NCBI GenBank assembly: GCA_025769875.1 | Contig: JAGFNK010000045.1 | Coordinates: 62,001-126,000 of the forward strand | Direction of reading: 5' to 3' | Source of the DNA: Russula earlei | Taxonomy: Eukaryota; Basidiomycota; Agaricomycetes; Russulales; Russulaceae | Length of the DNA stretch: 64,000 bases | In this document: one piece after another, positions 21,889 to 36,900 of the stretch | Layout: each line of letters starts with the position of its first letter | How positions within the stretch are numbered: the first letter of the stretch is position 1 | Made by a program: the position numbers and the translations under genes | The notes under the pieces: generated by a model | Databases searched by the model: none | What the model was told of the DNA's origin: nothing | What the model saw: the letters and a program-made list of their open reading frames with translations, nothing else

Positions 21889-23358
21889 TCAAACGCATAT
21901 TAGTTTACGCCCCAGAGATTCGCTTACTGATTCTGCTCGCGCTGACTTGTGCACCTGCGTAGCCGTGTAAGAAGTGGATGGCAATCTAGTGATCGCGCCT
22001 CGCTGGCTATGGTCTCGTACTGGTGATCGGTTGGCCCTCACGTCGCGCGCGTTCGGTGGACTTGATTCATCGCAAAAGATCTGCGTTACTCGGTGCTGGG
22101 GACGACGGCTCGGATACGAGATTTGTTTCTTTGTCAAGCTACCTACACGATCGTGCCATTTGAGGTGCAAAGCGAGGCCATTTGGAAGCTGGAAATCTCG
22201 AGGACAGAGAGGACACGCATACAGAGGCTTCTGTATCGATGAGGCTGTAGGCGCGGCAGAAACGCGGCATATTTGTACTCTCTCTGACGCGGCTTGCATA
22301 GGCACAGCGATCGGTAAGGAATTACATTCCAGCTCGAATTCCAGCTTGGGCAGATACTCGTCGACTCCTTGCCGGAGAAGGGCCGCTGGGTTGGATAGCT
22401 CTCCGCGGCGCGAAGACAAGTGGGTCGAAAAGAGCATCGAAGGGAACAAGGGATGAGGGGAAGGTTGCGTGCGACGCTCAAGCATCCTCTTTTCAGGGAT
22501 TGAAGCAATGCGGGGGTATGGGTATGGGAGACAAGGGGGTGGAGACAGATCCATGTCCTTATACTCAGCAGGAAAGCACAAAGGGGTAGCTTCCGCGCTG
22601 GATGCCACCACTGGCCGAGGAACGGATAGGTGTCCGCGATCATCTATAGTTCTTGACAAGGAATACGATGGAGGCATATCTCCACCCCGCCCATAGTTAT
22701 CAGCATGAGAAAGGTCATTGCTCCCGCACTGAGCATCCAGCCTGAATTCGTACGCGAACATTTCTTGGGGGCCAGTAGCTGGAAAGGGCACAACAGGCGA
22801 TAAGTGGATGCGTGCTCGCTTTGCGCGGCTCTTCTTCTTTTGTTCGACGGCGTCAGGAGAGCGTCCATGCTTCGCTGCAGATCGCGAACTTCTGACCTTA
22901 CACTCGGCGTTATGAGGATTGACTGAATTATGGAGGGAAGGGAGAGAGGTACGAGGCAAATCCGTTAAGGTAAACGGATTAGCACGGAAGACATCCAGCA
23001 TATGGCAGGGTACACCGGCAGTCCAGCGAAGATCGTCCTCGTCAATGGAAGGAATAATCGACTCTTGAAATGAAGGCGCGTTGAGAGAACTCGTGTGGAC
23101 GGACGAAATGTGCTGCATGGAGGGTCCGCCAGTTGTGATGGCAGAAATCGTGCCAATGAGATGGAAGGGGGGGTCAGGGAACGAAAAGATTGGTGTTGGC
23201 AACTGCTCGGATGCGCTGCGCCACGTTGTGAGAGATGAAATGGTCGAAGAGGACAGGGAAGCAGGTGAGGATGACGGTGAGTTTTCAGGAGATGGGGCAA
23301 TGGAGCTGTGAGGTTCCATTTGATGAATATTATTATCATCTGAAGGAACGTGAAGCAT
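21889..23358 (-). CDS. Single C2H2 zinc-finger protein, 489 aa, intronless
   Basis: One uninterrupted frame. Residues 1-150 are Ser/Pro-rich and polar. A basic stretch near 175-190 (EQKKKSRAKRARIHL) looks like a nuclear localisation signal. Near residue 400 a classical finger YACPLCPRDFQLPNGLALH has Cys-x2-Cys and His-x3-His spacing. The tail is Ser/Arg-rich. A nuclear, DNA-binding regulator is likely from the finger and basic region, but one finger alone gives little specificity. It lies upstream of the low-complexity gene on the same strand with about 430 bp between, which contains only an unsupported 83-codon plus-strand frame (21620-21871). Confidence 0.7.
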   Translation of the reverse strand: MLHVPSDDNNIHQMEPHSSIAPSPENSPSSSPASLSSSTISSLTTWRSASEQLPTPIFSFPDPPFHLIGTISAITTGGPSMQHISSVHTSSLNAPSFQESIIPSIDEDDLRWTAGVPCHMLDVFRANPFTLTDLPRTSLPSLHNSVNPHNAECKVRSSRSAAKHGRSPDAVEQKKKSRAKRARIHLSPVVPFPATGPQEMFAYEFRLDAQCGSNDLSHADNYGRGGDMPPSYSLSRTIDDRGHLSVPRPVVASSAEATPLCFPAEYKDMDLSPPPCLPYPYPRIASIPEKRMLERRTQPSPHPLFPSMLFSTHLSSRRGELSNPAALLRQGVDEYLPKLEFELECNSLPIAVPMQAASERVQICRVSAAPTASSIQKPLYACPLCPRDFQLPNGLALHLKWHDRVGSLTKKQISYPSRRPQHRVTQIFCDESSPPNARDVRANRSPVRDHSQRGAITRLPSTSYTATQVHKSARAESVSESLGRKLICV

Positions 23359-24561
23359 TGAGGCCGAAAAGGGAGACGTAGTAAATGCAGGGACAAAGGA
23401 ATATACTCAAGTGGTTATCGGGAAGTTAATCGTATGATGAGCTTTCCAGGTCGATGATGGTACCGTGTGGAGGAGGGGAAACGATCTTCTAGTTGTTTGA
23501 TCAGCGAGAGTGGCCCTTATATTTGAGCTGCACCGAGAACACGGCCATGGCGCAATCTCTCCCACACAAGATTAGAATTCCAATGTGCTCGGCAGCAGGC
23601 TGCACCGAAAGAGAGGTACGCGCCATCATGCATCCCCCTCGGAAAAATAACAAATGGGACTTTGCGATTGACAATCGGCCAAGGATGTGCCACTGAGCTG
23701 TCACATATTGTAAAGAAGCTTTCCGCCTCATGTCCATGCAGGCGATGTCCTATCGACCCGACGTCACTTGAGGAAAAAGAGCGGAAAATTGCAGCAAGTT
23801 TCACGAGAATCATCCACCTAGTGCCTCCGCAGGTGACGGCCCGTCAAGCAGTTTGAGTCCATACATAGGCCTTTCCACTGGGCACGGCTAACGCAGTGAA
23901 CTAGTGGCGTTCGATAGGTATAGCGAAACGGTGAAGGTGGAAGCGTCGTTCCCGCATTGGTATCATAGACGAGTCTGAGACCATAATCCTCTCATCCTCG
24001 CAGCTCCTCGGAGATCAGACGCGGCGAGATCCCAGCCCGGCCAGCCATGCATGAGTGCTTTCCTCCATCGCCGTGCCGATGAAAGGGCAGACTTCCGACT
24101 ACAAAGAGTCGAGACAACGCTCAAGGGGTAGCAGTGCCCCAGCGTCCTGAAACAATCCAACAAGAAAGAAGAGATGCGGCTTCCGTTCCGGAGCGAAAGA
24201 GAGAGGAAAGGAAATGAACGAAAGCATATTCCACCGAGGAGTGGTTGTGTGCGTTCTAGAAGCGGCCATAGAGAACTGGAAGCATGGAGTGGGCGATGTG
24301 CAGGTGAAAGAAGGCACCGGTCCATCAGGAAAAGGCCGTTAGTCAAGCGGCATGGCTGCACGTCGGCATGTGAAGTCGCAGGGGTTAGCGGCATGTACGA
24401 GATGGAAATGACAAAGGGCACGTACTGATATCATCAGGAAAACACCGTATCGTCCGTCTTTCTGAACGAACGGCATCAACACGTGACCATTTCTCGATGA
24501 CGTAAGGCGACATGACCGACCAACCCCGACCAAGGAAGAGGAATGAAATTTTGGCTGGCAA
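23359..24561. promoter_or_regulatory. Divergent intergenic region between the zinc-finger gene and PWP2
   Basis: About 1.2 kb separates two divergent genes. Short frames are present (for example minus 23963-24421) but have no family features or splice signals. I see no RNA gene or repeat. It presumably holds both promoters. Confidence 0.4.
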
Positions 24562-27501
24562 ATGAAGGCCAACTTCAAGGCAAGCGTTGATGAAATTATC
24601 CATCCACGCGTCCTCTCATTTTACACGTCTAGTTCTCAAACCTATGCGGTACCGTCTATCAACAAGGGAACATCATATTCACCCCCGACGGAAACTCCGT
24701 CCTCAGCCCTGTCGGCAATAGAGTCTCCGTCTTTGATCTGGTCAAGTCAGTATATCATGTATGCTTCCGCAATCAACTCATGGACCCCCTCAATAGCAAC
24801 AAATCCTTCACCTTTGGTTTCCAAAACCGCAAAAATATTGCCGTCATTGCTCAGAGTCCCAACGGTCATGTCTTGATCAGTGTCGACGAGGGTGCGGTTA
24901 AAGCTTTCTCGCTTTCCATATTGTCAACCGATTTACAGTCACGACGCAGATGGGAGGGCCCTCCTGGTCAATTTCCACCGCGGCGTTGTCCTTCACCATT
25001 TCAATTTCAAAAAACCAGTCAATGCCGTCCAGTTTTCGCCCAATGGGTCGTTCATCGCTGTGACCCACGAATGGCATGTTCAGGTTTGGAAAACACCAAA
25101 CCACCTCGTCCGCGAGTTTGCCCCGTTCAGTTTGCACAGAACATACACCGGCCATCATGACGACGTGCTCAGTATAGAGTGGTCACCAGACTCTCGGTAC
25201 GTCGACATCCAGTTCTTTGGGTCGAATGCTCTGACAACTAGATTTTGATAGGTGCTTCATCACCTCTTCCAAGGACATGACCGCACGATTATACACATTG
25301 GACCCACTGGAAGGCTTCCGACCCATGACATTTGCAGGTCACAGAAATGCGGTGCTTAATGCATATTTCTCGTCAAATTCGAAATCAGTACGTGTCGACC
25401 AGGTTTCTGTTACCCGGCTCATCAACAACCGTTCTTTCATCAGGTATTTACTGTCAGTCGTGATGGTGCTGTGTTCATCTGGAGAGCCAAGGCATCCGAA
25501 GCTTCCTCTGACAGGGACAATGGTGATCCTCAAGCATCACCGAGTTCTCGGGATCCCTCGGTTGCTCGTGTTCGCTGGGGTATTCACCAACGACATTACT
25601 TCAACCAACCTAACACGAAGGTTGTTTGCAGTACCTTCCACAAAGCTTCAGGGTTGCTCATTGTCGGCTTTTCATCCGGTATCTTCGGGCTCTGGGAGAT
25701 GCCCACATTTACAAACGTGCATACATTGAGTATTTCTCAAGAAAAAATAACATCTGTTGCTATCAATCCTTCTGGCGAATGGCTAGCGTTTGGCGCACGC
25801 AAGCTAGGACAGCTGCTAGTCTGGGAATGGCAGTCGGAATCGTACATTCTCAAACAGCAGGGTCACTTTTTCGATGTGAATACCCTCGCGTACTCCCCCG
25901 ATGGGCAGTATATTGCAACAGGAGGGGATGATGGCAAAGTCAAGTTATGGAACACTCGCTCTGGATTCTGTGTCATCACATTTTCCCAGCACACCGCCTC
26001 AGTATCCGCTGTTCAATTCGCTTCACAAGGCCAAGTGTTGTTCTCGGCCTCGCTCGATGGGACGGTGCGGGCCTTCGACCTGATTCGGTACCGTAACTTC
26101 CGGACATTTACCTCACCGTCACCAGTACAGTTCTCATGCTTGGCGGTTGATCCAAGTGGCGAGGTCATAGCCGCCGGTTCGATGGACTCATTCGAGGTTT
26201 TTCTATGGTCCGTTCAAACAGGGAAACTTTTGGATGTTCTCGCGGGACACGAAGGACCTGTCAGCTCACTGACCTTTTCGCCCATAACCAACGTTCTCGC
26301 TACCGGATCTTGGGACAAGACCGTACGGGTATGGGATGTCTTCAGCCGTTCACATGCCGTGGAACCTTTCCAACTTAATGCAGATGTTCTTTCTCTTGCT
26401 TTCCGACCGGACGGCCAGGAGCTTGTCGTGTCAACGCTTGATGGACAACTCACATTCTTCTCTACGGATCTGTCGAAACAAACGAATATTATTGAGGGAA
26501 GAAAAGACATTTCTGGCGGTCGCAAGGCCGATGATCGCGTAGCTGCATCAAACAGCGCGTCCAGCAAAGCATTTACGAGCGTTGCTTGGACTGCGGATGG
26601 GTCGTGCGTTCTTGCAGGCGGCAACAGCAAGTACGTCGTACTGTACGACGCCCGGGAGGGAGTTCTCATACGCCGTTGGCAAATATCCGAAAACCTGTCA
26701 CTTGACGGAACCGAGGAATTTCTTGATAGTAGGCGGGTGACCGAGGCGGGCAACATCGACTTGATCGACGACCGTGGTGAAGAGAGCGATCTCGAGGACC
26801 GCATGGATGTCAGCTTACCCGGCGTGCAACGCGGGGACCTTTCTAAGCGTCGATACAAGCGGGAAGCTCGCACGAAGTGTATCCGGTTTTCTCCGACGGG
26901 CCTCGCATGGGCGGCGGCGTCGACAGAAGGGCTCCTCATCTACTCAGTTGATGACGGCCTTTCATTCGATCCTTTCGACCTCTCCATCGAACTAACACCA
27001 CAGTCCGTGTTCGCAACACTCCAGAAGCAGTCTTATCTTGAGGCATTGGTGATGGCTTTCAGATTAAACGAGAAGACAATTATCCATCGGGTCTACGAAG
27101 GCATTCCCTACGAGGAGATTAGGCTGGTTGCACGGCAACTGCCGACCACATATGTCCCGCGACTGCTTGGAGTTTCTGCGGAGGTGCTAGAGCGGGGACC
27201 GAGGCTAGAGTGGGGACTTTGTTGGATTCGGGAGGTGCTAAGTGCGCACGGACGGTGGATTCGGGAGCGAAGCGTCGAATTGGCGAGCGTCTTGCGGGAA
27301 GTGAAACGGTCCGTGAGTTCCTTTGAAGGGATGGTGGCGAAGCTGTAAGTCAGCTGCTGGTCGTCTTCTGAGATATTTTCCGACTTGGATTTTCCCAGGT
27401 GCGATGAAAACACAGGGACGCTGGCATACCTCGTTGATCAGTCGAGGTTGAAAAGGGAGGCCGAAAGCAAATGTTTGGTCGATAACCCCAGTGGGCATTG
27501 A
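24562..27501 (+). CDS. PWP2: PWP2, WD-repeat subunit of the U3 snoRNP / UTP-B complex, 870 aa
   Basis: PWP2 (Utp1) scaffolds the small-subunit processome in the nucleolus for 18S rRNA maturation. Exons are 24562-24579, 24633-24745, 24797-24891, 24950-25196, 25252-25387, 25444-27344 and 27399-27501. The start MKANFKFSNLCGTVYQQGN matches the very conserved family N-terminus. Many WD40 repeats follow, for example SSKDMTARLYTL, YIATGGDDGKVKLWN and LATGSWDKTVRVWD. Next come an acidic linker and a C-terminal Utp12-type helical domain ending DENTGTLAYL. The length is close to the yeast protein (about 920). To give FKFSN, intron 1 must use a GC donor (AAG|GCAAGC); a GT six bases on would add Ala-Ser to a conserved block. 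Confidence 0.93.
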
Positions 27502-28340
27502 CGTTATGTCCCGACTCGCGCTGACAGTGACCAAAACGTTGCCGTCAGCACAATCGCTGTCATTTTCATTCCCACCTAACGCCGCAACAGAGCTTTTTTT
27601 AAAGGGGGTTCATCTCCGGTAGAGCGTGCTGGTGGTTAGGAAAGGGTATCTCCTGCAGCAAGATCTGGGACAAGGCTGAGACCCGTTCTGTTTGTAACTC
27701 GACCCTGATTAATGAGTCAGATGTTGGAACGCCCAGCGAGCGATTAAGACGCAAGGAATACCATTCATAGAGGGGCTCTCTTACCACACAAACCACCGAT
27801 GAGAAATGCAAGATCCCGCGCAAGCTGTCGATTTCGTTTATGTAAGTAGGTCATCCAGCAGTCATCCGCAACTGCTCGTTGGAACACACGCGCCCAGGCG
27901 ACGGCCAAGTGCTCTCTGGGCTGACGAAAGAGGCAATGCACGAGCGCGGACCCGTTCATCTCTCGACAGATAGTAAGTCGCCGTCCGTGGTTGGCTGTCC
28001 TCAAGATAACTGTTATCTTTTCGATGTGATACGGAGAATCCCGCTCTTGCAGATTTGATTTGCGCGGCGATGACCGCGCTTCTGCCGCAACGTTTCGGTG
28101 GTGCCGAACCTGGCGAGACGGGAGAGGAGCGTTGCTCGTGCTCGTGCCTAATCTGCCGAAGCCGGTCCCGGTGACAGGGAAATGAATAGGGGAGAATAGA
28201 ATCTCGGCGTGAGAGGCAACAGGTTTACCAAGGCCGGTAACTGGCCTTCCTAAATGCCGCGGTGATGAGTGCCAATGCAACCCCTCAGGCCTCTATAAAC
28301 CGCTCGACGTTAATTCTGTCAAAATAACAATCTCCCTCTC
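27502..28340. other. Intergenic, nothing recognised
   Basis: A minus-strand frame (27765-28280) is open but has no family features. The last 60 bases before 28341 are pyrimidine-rich, as in fungal promoters. Confidence 0.4.
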
Positions 28341-29974
28341 ATGGTCGATTGGCATTCACCTTCGCAGCTTGCCCGCGACGCCCGTAAGCTCATCCTCCTT
28401 GTGCTCTCTCCGCCCATTCATCTCCAAGCAGAGGCCTTCTCCAATCTCATCCACGTTCTCTTTGGCCTTTACCTGTAAGCGCCTCCCCGCTCTCGTCTCT
28501 CGCGTCGCGTGCCTATCCCCCCCCCGCCCCAGTTGGGAATTCTGCATCTCGTTCGATTTTGATCACTCGTTCATCTCTGGCAAGCGCAAGTATCGATGGC
28601 CGTTGGTAACGTATATTTTGCTCTCTTCTCCGTTTGCTGCATCTGATTCGCGTCTCTAGACATTCTATTTCATCGGTCGTTACAGCCTCTTGGCGGCTTT
28701 GATCGGCATGTAGGTCTCTTTGTTCATCATCGCACTACTCTTCTTGAAGCAAGTCCAGTATCATCGCGCTTAACGTCCAATCGTGCGTGCGCCTTTGCGG
28801 TCCTTGCTCATACAGTCATTTACGTACATATGCAGAGAGTTGAGATGTCAATCCTTGTATATCTTCAATCAGGTATCTAGCGCCTGCTTTGTTCATTCAC
28901 TAAGCGTGCTCATCATGACAGTGTATGGGTAACATCGCCATTGGCATGGCCAGCGTCAATCTCTCCCTTAGAACGTAAGTGAGACCACATACCGTTATGA
29001 CTTGTTCGCCTTTCTATCGACCCTGTCCGTAGGGTCGCGGTCTGGGGACAGAAATGGTACATTGTCGCCGCGCTCGTCTCGATCAGCCTCGGACACTGGT
29101 CGTTGCTGCTTCATGGCATCTTGTTAACCGCGACATGGCTTCCTGGTCAGGGATGCGTCATCACGTCGACAGACAGCAAACTTCTCTCTGCGACATTCAT
29201 CTACAGCATGGTCTTCGATTTTACCGTCCTTATCTTGACGGCATTCAAGCTCGTCCGACCCTCCGGGACAAAGAGTCAACTTGTCAACATGATGTTCGCC
29301 GATGGCTTGTATTACTTCATCATTGCGTATGTGTTGCATACATACGTTTTGTCGATCTCGGTTTTGTTGGCAGCTGAGATGCATCTTTTTACAGTTTCCT
29401 CGCCAACTTGATTGCCACTGTGAGTCAACCCACCCTTACGAGGCGCCAAAATTAACCGAGGTACTAAAATAGGTCTTCATGACTCTGAATCTGAACGCGG
29501 TTATGTCAATCATCGCAAACGTTCCCGCGGCTATCGCTTCCACCGTATGCCCTGATAATCTCGCTCTCAATAGTCTTTTGACGTGGAATTTTCTTAGATC
29601 GCAGCCTCCCGCGTGGTTCGCCGTCTGGCAAATTTCTCCGCAACAGGTCCAGAAATGTTTTCGTAAGTTCGTGTACGCTGCTTTAGCAATCGCTCAGTCG
29701 AATGTTTAGGTCGACGGTTAATGGTTCATCCGCACTCCGAAGTGCCCAGCAAAGCGCCGCTCCTCATGTTTCTTTCTCAAAACCACAGACGAGCGTGCAC
29801 GTTCAGGTAAGATTCTTTTACGCTTTCGCAGATGGTCGTCGGTAAGTGTATATACAGATGAATACTTTCTCCGAGCCGGCGACGTATGACTCAGAAGGGC
29901 GTGTGGTTAAACCTGGTGAGCTGGACCCCGAGGCCCAGCAGATTAGTCACGAGTTTAAGCATTCACCTTATTGA
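28341..29974 (+). CDS. Multi-span (about seven) membrane protein, Agaricomycete family, 330 aa, 13 exons
   Basis: Exons are 28341-28383, 28432-28474, 28533-28605, 28660-28709, 28759-28782, 28836-28872, 28922-28974, 29033-29326, 29395-29419, 29473-29544, 29598-29662, 29710-29806 and 29858-29974; all phases agree. About seven hydrophobic segments are visible: LIHVLFGLYLWEF, FYFIGRYSLLAALIGMII, IAIGMASVNLSL, WYIVAALVSISLGHWSLLL, FIYSMVFDFTVLILTAF, and a pair around YYFIIAFLANLIATVFM. The cytosolic tail is Ser-rich and ends in an acidic stretch. Similar proteins are very abundant in mushroom genomes; their function is unknown, although a receptor-like role is often guessed from topology. Exons as short as 24-25 nt are used. 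Confidence 0.85.
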
Positions 29975-31043
29975 GGGTCATCATGTTGCACTGTGTCGAC
30001 CGCTCGTCATACCCTTGACTATGGACTAGGATAGTTCTAATTCGCTGTTGACTGGTTGATTCATCCGAGTGAACCATCGTTTACACAAAAGGGAAACTGA
30101 ACAACTAATCCGTCCGATCTCAAGTCGAGGTGCGCTCGCTTCCCCGCGATCGCTCGCTACTCGTTGATTATCGAAGCTCTCTGGCATCTGATCACAGCCA
30201 AATCGAAAACAGGGTACCGCGAGGTCGCGCTACCATCACTGAACGACCGGATCCGTTGTCGCATGCGATGCCAGGACAGGCGCGTACAATATGGTACAGT
30301 ATGTACAGCTCATGGATCTGCGCTCGCGTGAATTGATCTCGTCAAAGTTTAAAGAAACGTCGCTGATGGGAAAACGAAGACTACCGCCCGCACGAGGTGT
30401 GTTCCTGTTGCGATCGGCACTGGCAGTGGCGCCAGTGGGAGGCCATTGTCATCTTCCTCGGCCGCAGCAGCGCTGAGTCGTTGCTATAGTTACTATGTGA
30501 TTCAAAAACGATGCCGCGCGAGTGATTGAGTACGTGAGGCCATTATCGCAACACAACAAAACAACTGAGTGCAAGGTAGGCAGTCACGTGCACTTATCCA
30601 CAGCAGAACAGTCGCGGTTTGAGCTGCTCGCGGTCGCCCTTGCGGGCCCTTGACAAGAAAAGAAGAAGAATGGACGACATCGTACATCACCGGGTGGCAA
30701 ACGTTTGATTGAGCGGCCCTGTCTGTCACAATCAGCGCGTTTCGATGCCGTGGATCATGAAAAAAAAAAAAAAAAGGGTTGTAAAGGGAAAGTGGAACGA
30801 GGAGAGAAGCGAAGAACCTGCCGGCGAAACACGATTTCGCTTGTGCTGAGTGCGATGGCCGCATAGACCATTTATTCCTGCGCTGTGCTCTGGCGACGTG
30901 ATGAAAAAAGAGGGAATGTGGTGTTGCGGTTGTGAACTTTGCTCTTGCCGTCCGATCGGGCAAAGTATAAAGTAAACGACGCTCCCCCCTTCGCATTCGC
31001 ACCACTCCTCCTTCTCCACTACCCATCCCCTCTCTCTTGCACC
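29975..31043. promoter_or_regulatory. Upstream region of GFA1
   Basis: No gene is supported. The strand-ambiguous frames at 30130-31026 lack features. A run of about 15 A at 30760-30775 and a pyrimidine-rich stretch just before the GFA1 start (30985-31040) are the visible landmarks, and the second probably lies in the promoter or 5' leader. Confidence 0.45.
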
Positions 31044-33547
<2,504 letters not shown>

Positions 33548-33903
33548 GCATGTAAAAAATAAATCGGACGTTGACATCAATCAAAAATCCCTTGTACGAT
33601 AATGGACTCTCTCCCTTCTTCACCTTAACATATTCAGTCGTTCTTTCGTTTACTTTGTTCCTCGGGCTGGTTTCGCAGTGGACAATAGGAATGCTACTTC
33701 TGTATCCTGACAAAATGGTGCTCCCCGACGCAGTGCATGGAATGGAATTGACAACAAATACCATGCCGCTCAAGAGCCATCTATATCACCATGCAAATGG
33801 ACAATGAAAGAACGGGATGGTCTCATTCTCTCCGGAACACGCCTCTTCCAGCGTCCATCGAGTCGGTCCGTAGCGGTTCGGCTCGACAGGGGCACCCCGG
33901 TGA

Positions 33904-36900
33904 TTAAACACGTTCAGACGTCAACGACAACGCACACTCGACCGCCCGAACGAGAGCAGCGAGGAGCGCCCCTTCCCTACCGCGGTCCTCCTGTTCCCGC
34001 GCAGCAGTGGCAGTGGCCGCCCGGGGGGAGACGACCGCATAGGGACGCCGGGCATCTCCGGAGATGGATGTCGTGGCTGGGGCCGGCGTGCGGGTCGCCC
34101 AGGCGGTGGACGAGGGCGTCGGGACGAATCCTGGGTTGAGGGCGGTCGTTCCGGGCGATGGCGGTGGCGGTCGTGGCAGCAGCAGCAGCAGCCCGGGAAG
34201 GTCCACGGGACCGCTTAGCAAGGCTTTCCGATCGATCCAGACGTCGCGCTGGGGCGGAGACCAGGCGGCGGCGAGCCGGCCGAGGAGCGTGTTCTTCCCC
34301 GGCCCCTGCAGGAAGGCCTTGCGCGTGACGACGACCATCCCCTTGCGGCAGCGGGTCAGGGCGACGTTCATGCGCGGCTGGGAGTTGAGGAATCCCGCGC
34401 GTTCGGTCCGGACTGAGGACAGGATCACGTAGTCCGCTTCGTTCCCTGTCGGAAACGGAAACGACGACGATTTAAAAATCGGCTCTGCGCGAGCGACGCT
34501 GATATGGAAAACAGACATGCCTTGAAAACTGTCTACGTTGTAGACACACCCCGTCGGCAAATCCTCGTCTTTGAAAGCGTTCGCGATGGCTGCTCGTTGA
34601 GGATCGTAAAATGTTATCACGCAAAAGTTCAGGTGTCGTTGTCTGTATCGTTTCGCGACCCGGACAACGATTTGCACCTCCTCCATGTTCTGTTCTCACA
34701 AGCATCAACTTCCACATCGTCCTGTGCTTTACCGTCACGCTCACTTGGTAACTGTTTCCTCGCCTAGTTTCCGCGCCTTTCGCAACGTCGATGAACGCTA
34801 TACAAGAATGCTCCACGATGTTGTGGCTCGATTGCAACTTTCCGTCATAAACGTTCTCTGAGATGAACTCTCCCAGGCGCATGGGAAGGCGGTCTGCGGT
34901 GACCATCACGGGGATCAGAGAGGTGTGGATGGAGAACAAAAAAGGTGCCCTGGTCACATTGAGTATTAAGAAAGTATGCCTTCTTTTTCAGATGCTTGAC
35001 CTCGAATATTGTTTTCAGACCCGCTTCCGTTGCACCATAAGGCGGGACTTGGACAGACAGGGTGAGTTAAATGGGCACGAGATTGAAGTCCATCACTCAC
35101 GCTGTTTAGGATCACCGAAGAAACACACTTTCGAGAGTACGTTGGAAAACTTGTGAAACAGATGCTGCGTTCGAAATCTCATTAATCGACCATTGACCCC
35201 AATATCGGGAATTACCATAAACTCAAAAACGTCAATTTGTGAGGCCTCGTCGATCACCAGGCACTTCATCGGAACAACCTCGAAAATACCACAATCATGA
35301 AGCTTCCAGTTCGAAAGCATGCTGACAGTGCACAGAACGACGGTGGCATCGTCCAACGCTCTGGCTACTGCTTCCTTCGCATCGGGAAGCTCGTCTGAGC
35401 GTATCACCTTGTCTTTCATTCCCGCATATAATTCCTCATGCCTGTTTGGTGTAGGAACAGAGAGTATGCAGGGAAATGGGCCTGGTGCTCACCATTCAAA
35501 CATGAATTCCAAGGACACAATGAGTTTGAAATTGATTTTTTTTTTCAACAATGTTTCAGCGATGTTCTTCACGCCGACATTCGATTGAGCGATTATCCAG
35601 CACGGTAATCGATGGGGTGACCAGATCTCTGCTGCAGCAGCAATCGTGGTCGTCTTCCCTGTTCCAGGAGGTCCTGTAAGAGTACATCAACGTTGGCGCG
35701 CGGATAATTAATCGTTAAGCATGTCAGGAGTATACCATGAGCGATAATCAACGAATCTCGAGGTGTCGTGGAAACCATGGCACCAACGATTCCTCTTTGT
35801 GACTCATTTAGCTTTTCAAGAATCCGGGACTCATAGCCGCTTAACGAATAGCTCTCTCCACCGCGTTTAATGGATCGAGTGCTCCCAGGAAACCAGATGA
35901 TGTTGACAAACAAGGGCGTGTGACGCGAGGTTGTGAGAGAAATCAACAAGAAACGATACTGGGCTTGTTCCGCGTTGGTTGGTTCCTCACGACCTATCAC
36001 TTGAATGCGACTGACGACATCGTTGAGAGGTCGTTCTGTGACGGCTGATGACTGCCTTCCTTTGGCGCCTTTGATCTTCGCACCGACAACGTCCCCATTC
36101 TTTAGGTGGACTTCTAGGTGGGTCTGAACGAATGTTAGAACGCATATAAGACGACCTTGTTCGGTTTCAGGCACGACATACCTGCCCACTTGCTCGGATA
36201 CGCGTCTTGAAACCGAGCGTTATGAACCGTCATCCCATTTCGCTTTGTCTTGACTTCTGAGAAATCATTCTCCTGGATTCGTGGCTTCAAAAGGTCAAGA
36301 TGAATAGCCCTGGATGCTAGACCGACATAACATGCAAGCGTCTGCAGAGAGAATGGAGATGAGAGGAATCGGCATTGTGACATCAACACGCCCCAGCAAA
36401 AAACGCACAGCCTTGTCCACAAATTCCGTGCTCAGCTGTTGACCTGACCGCAAAGTCCTCCAAAGCCATGTTGGCGGCGCTAGAATAGATAAGGGTACAA
36501 TAAGCGCAGAGGGAGAAAAAGCCACAGACATCGCCGTGAACCAAGCACGAAGGGCGTGATTTGGTTTTGGGGTGCTGTTGGAATTCGCGCCGTTTCTCCG
36601 TTTTCCCCCATCCCACCGTTCGTTTATACGCCTTGCACGGGCCGACGCCTCCTTCGATTTTATGAAATCACCTGGCGACGTTATCGCTCCGCGTTTTGAG
36701 GGGACGGAGAGAGTGGACAGGTCATAGCCGGAGACGTCCGAGCCTAGGGTATGTGCGAGCAACACCAATGCGTAAGGTAATTCGAACCCTGTCAGGTATT
36801 GGATATCCGAGAAGAGCTTCCGCAATGCCTGACTCAGCGCCGGGGTAAGTGATTTCGGTAAAGAAAGACAGAAGACCTTGTCTCGCAAGGCGAGAGCAAG

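Noticed and set aside
27765..28280. 171-codon minus-strand frame downstream of PWP2
   Set aside because: No recognised motif, and codon makeup is unlike the real genes nearby. It is left as intergenic.
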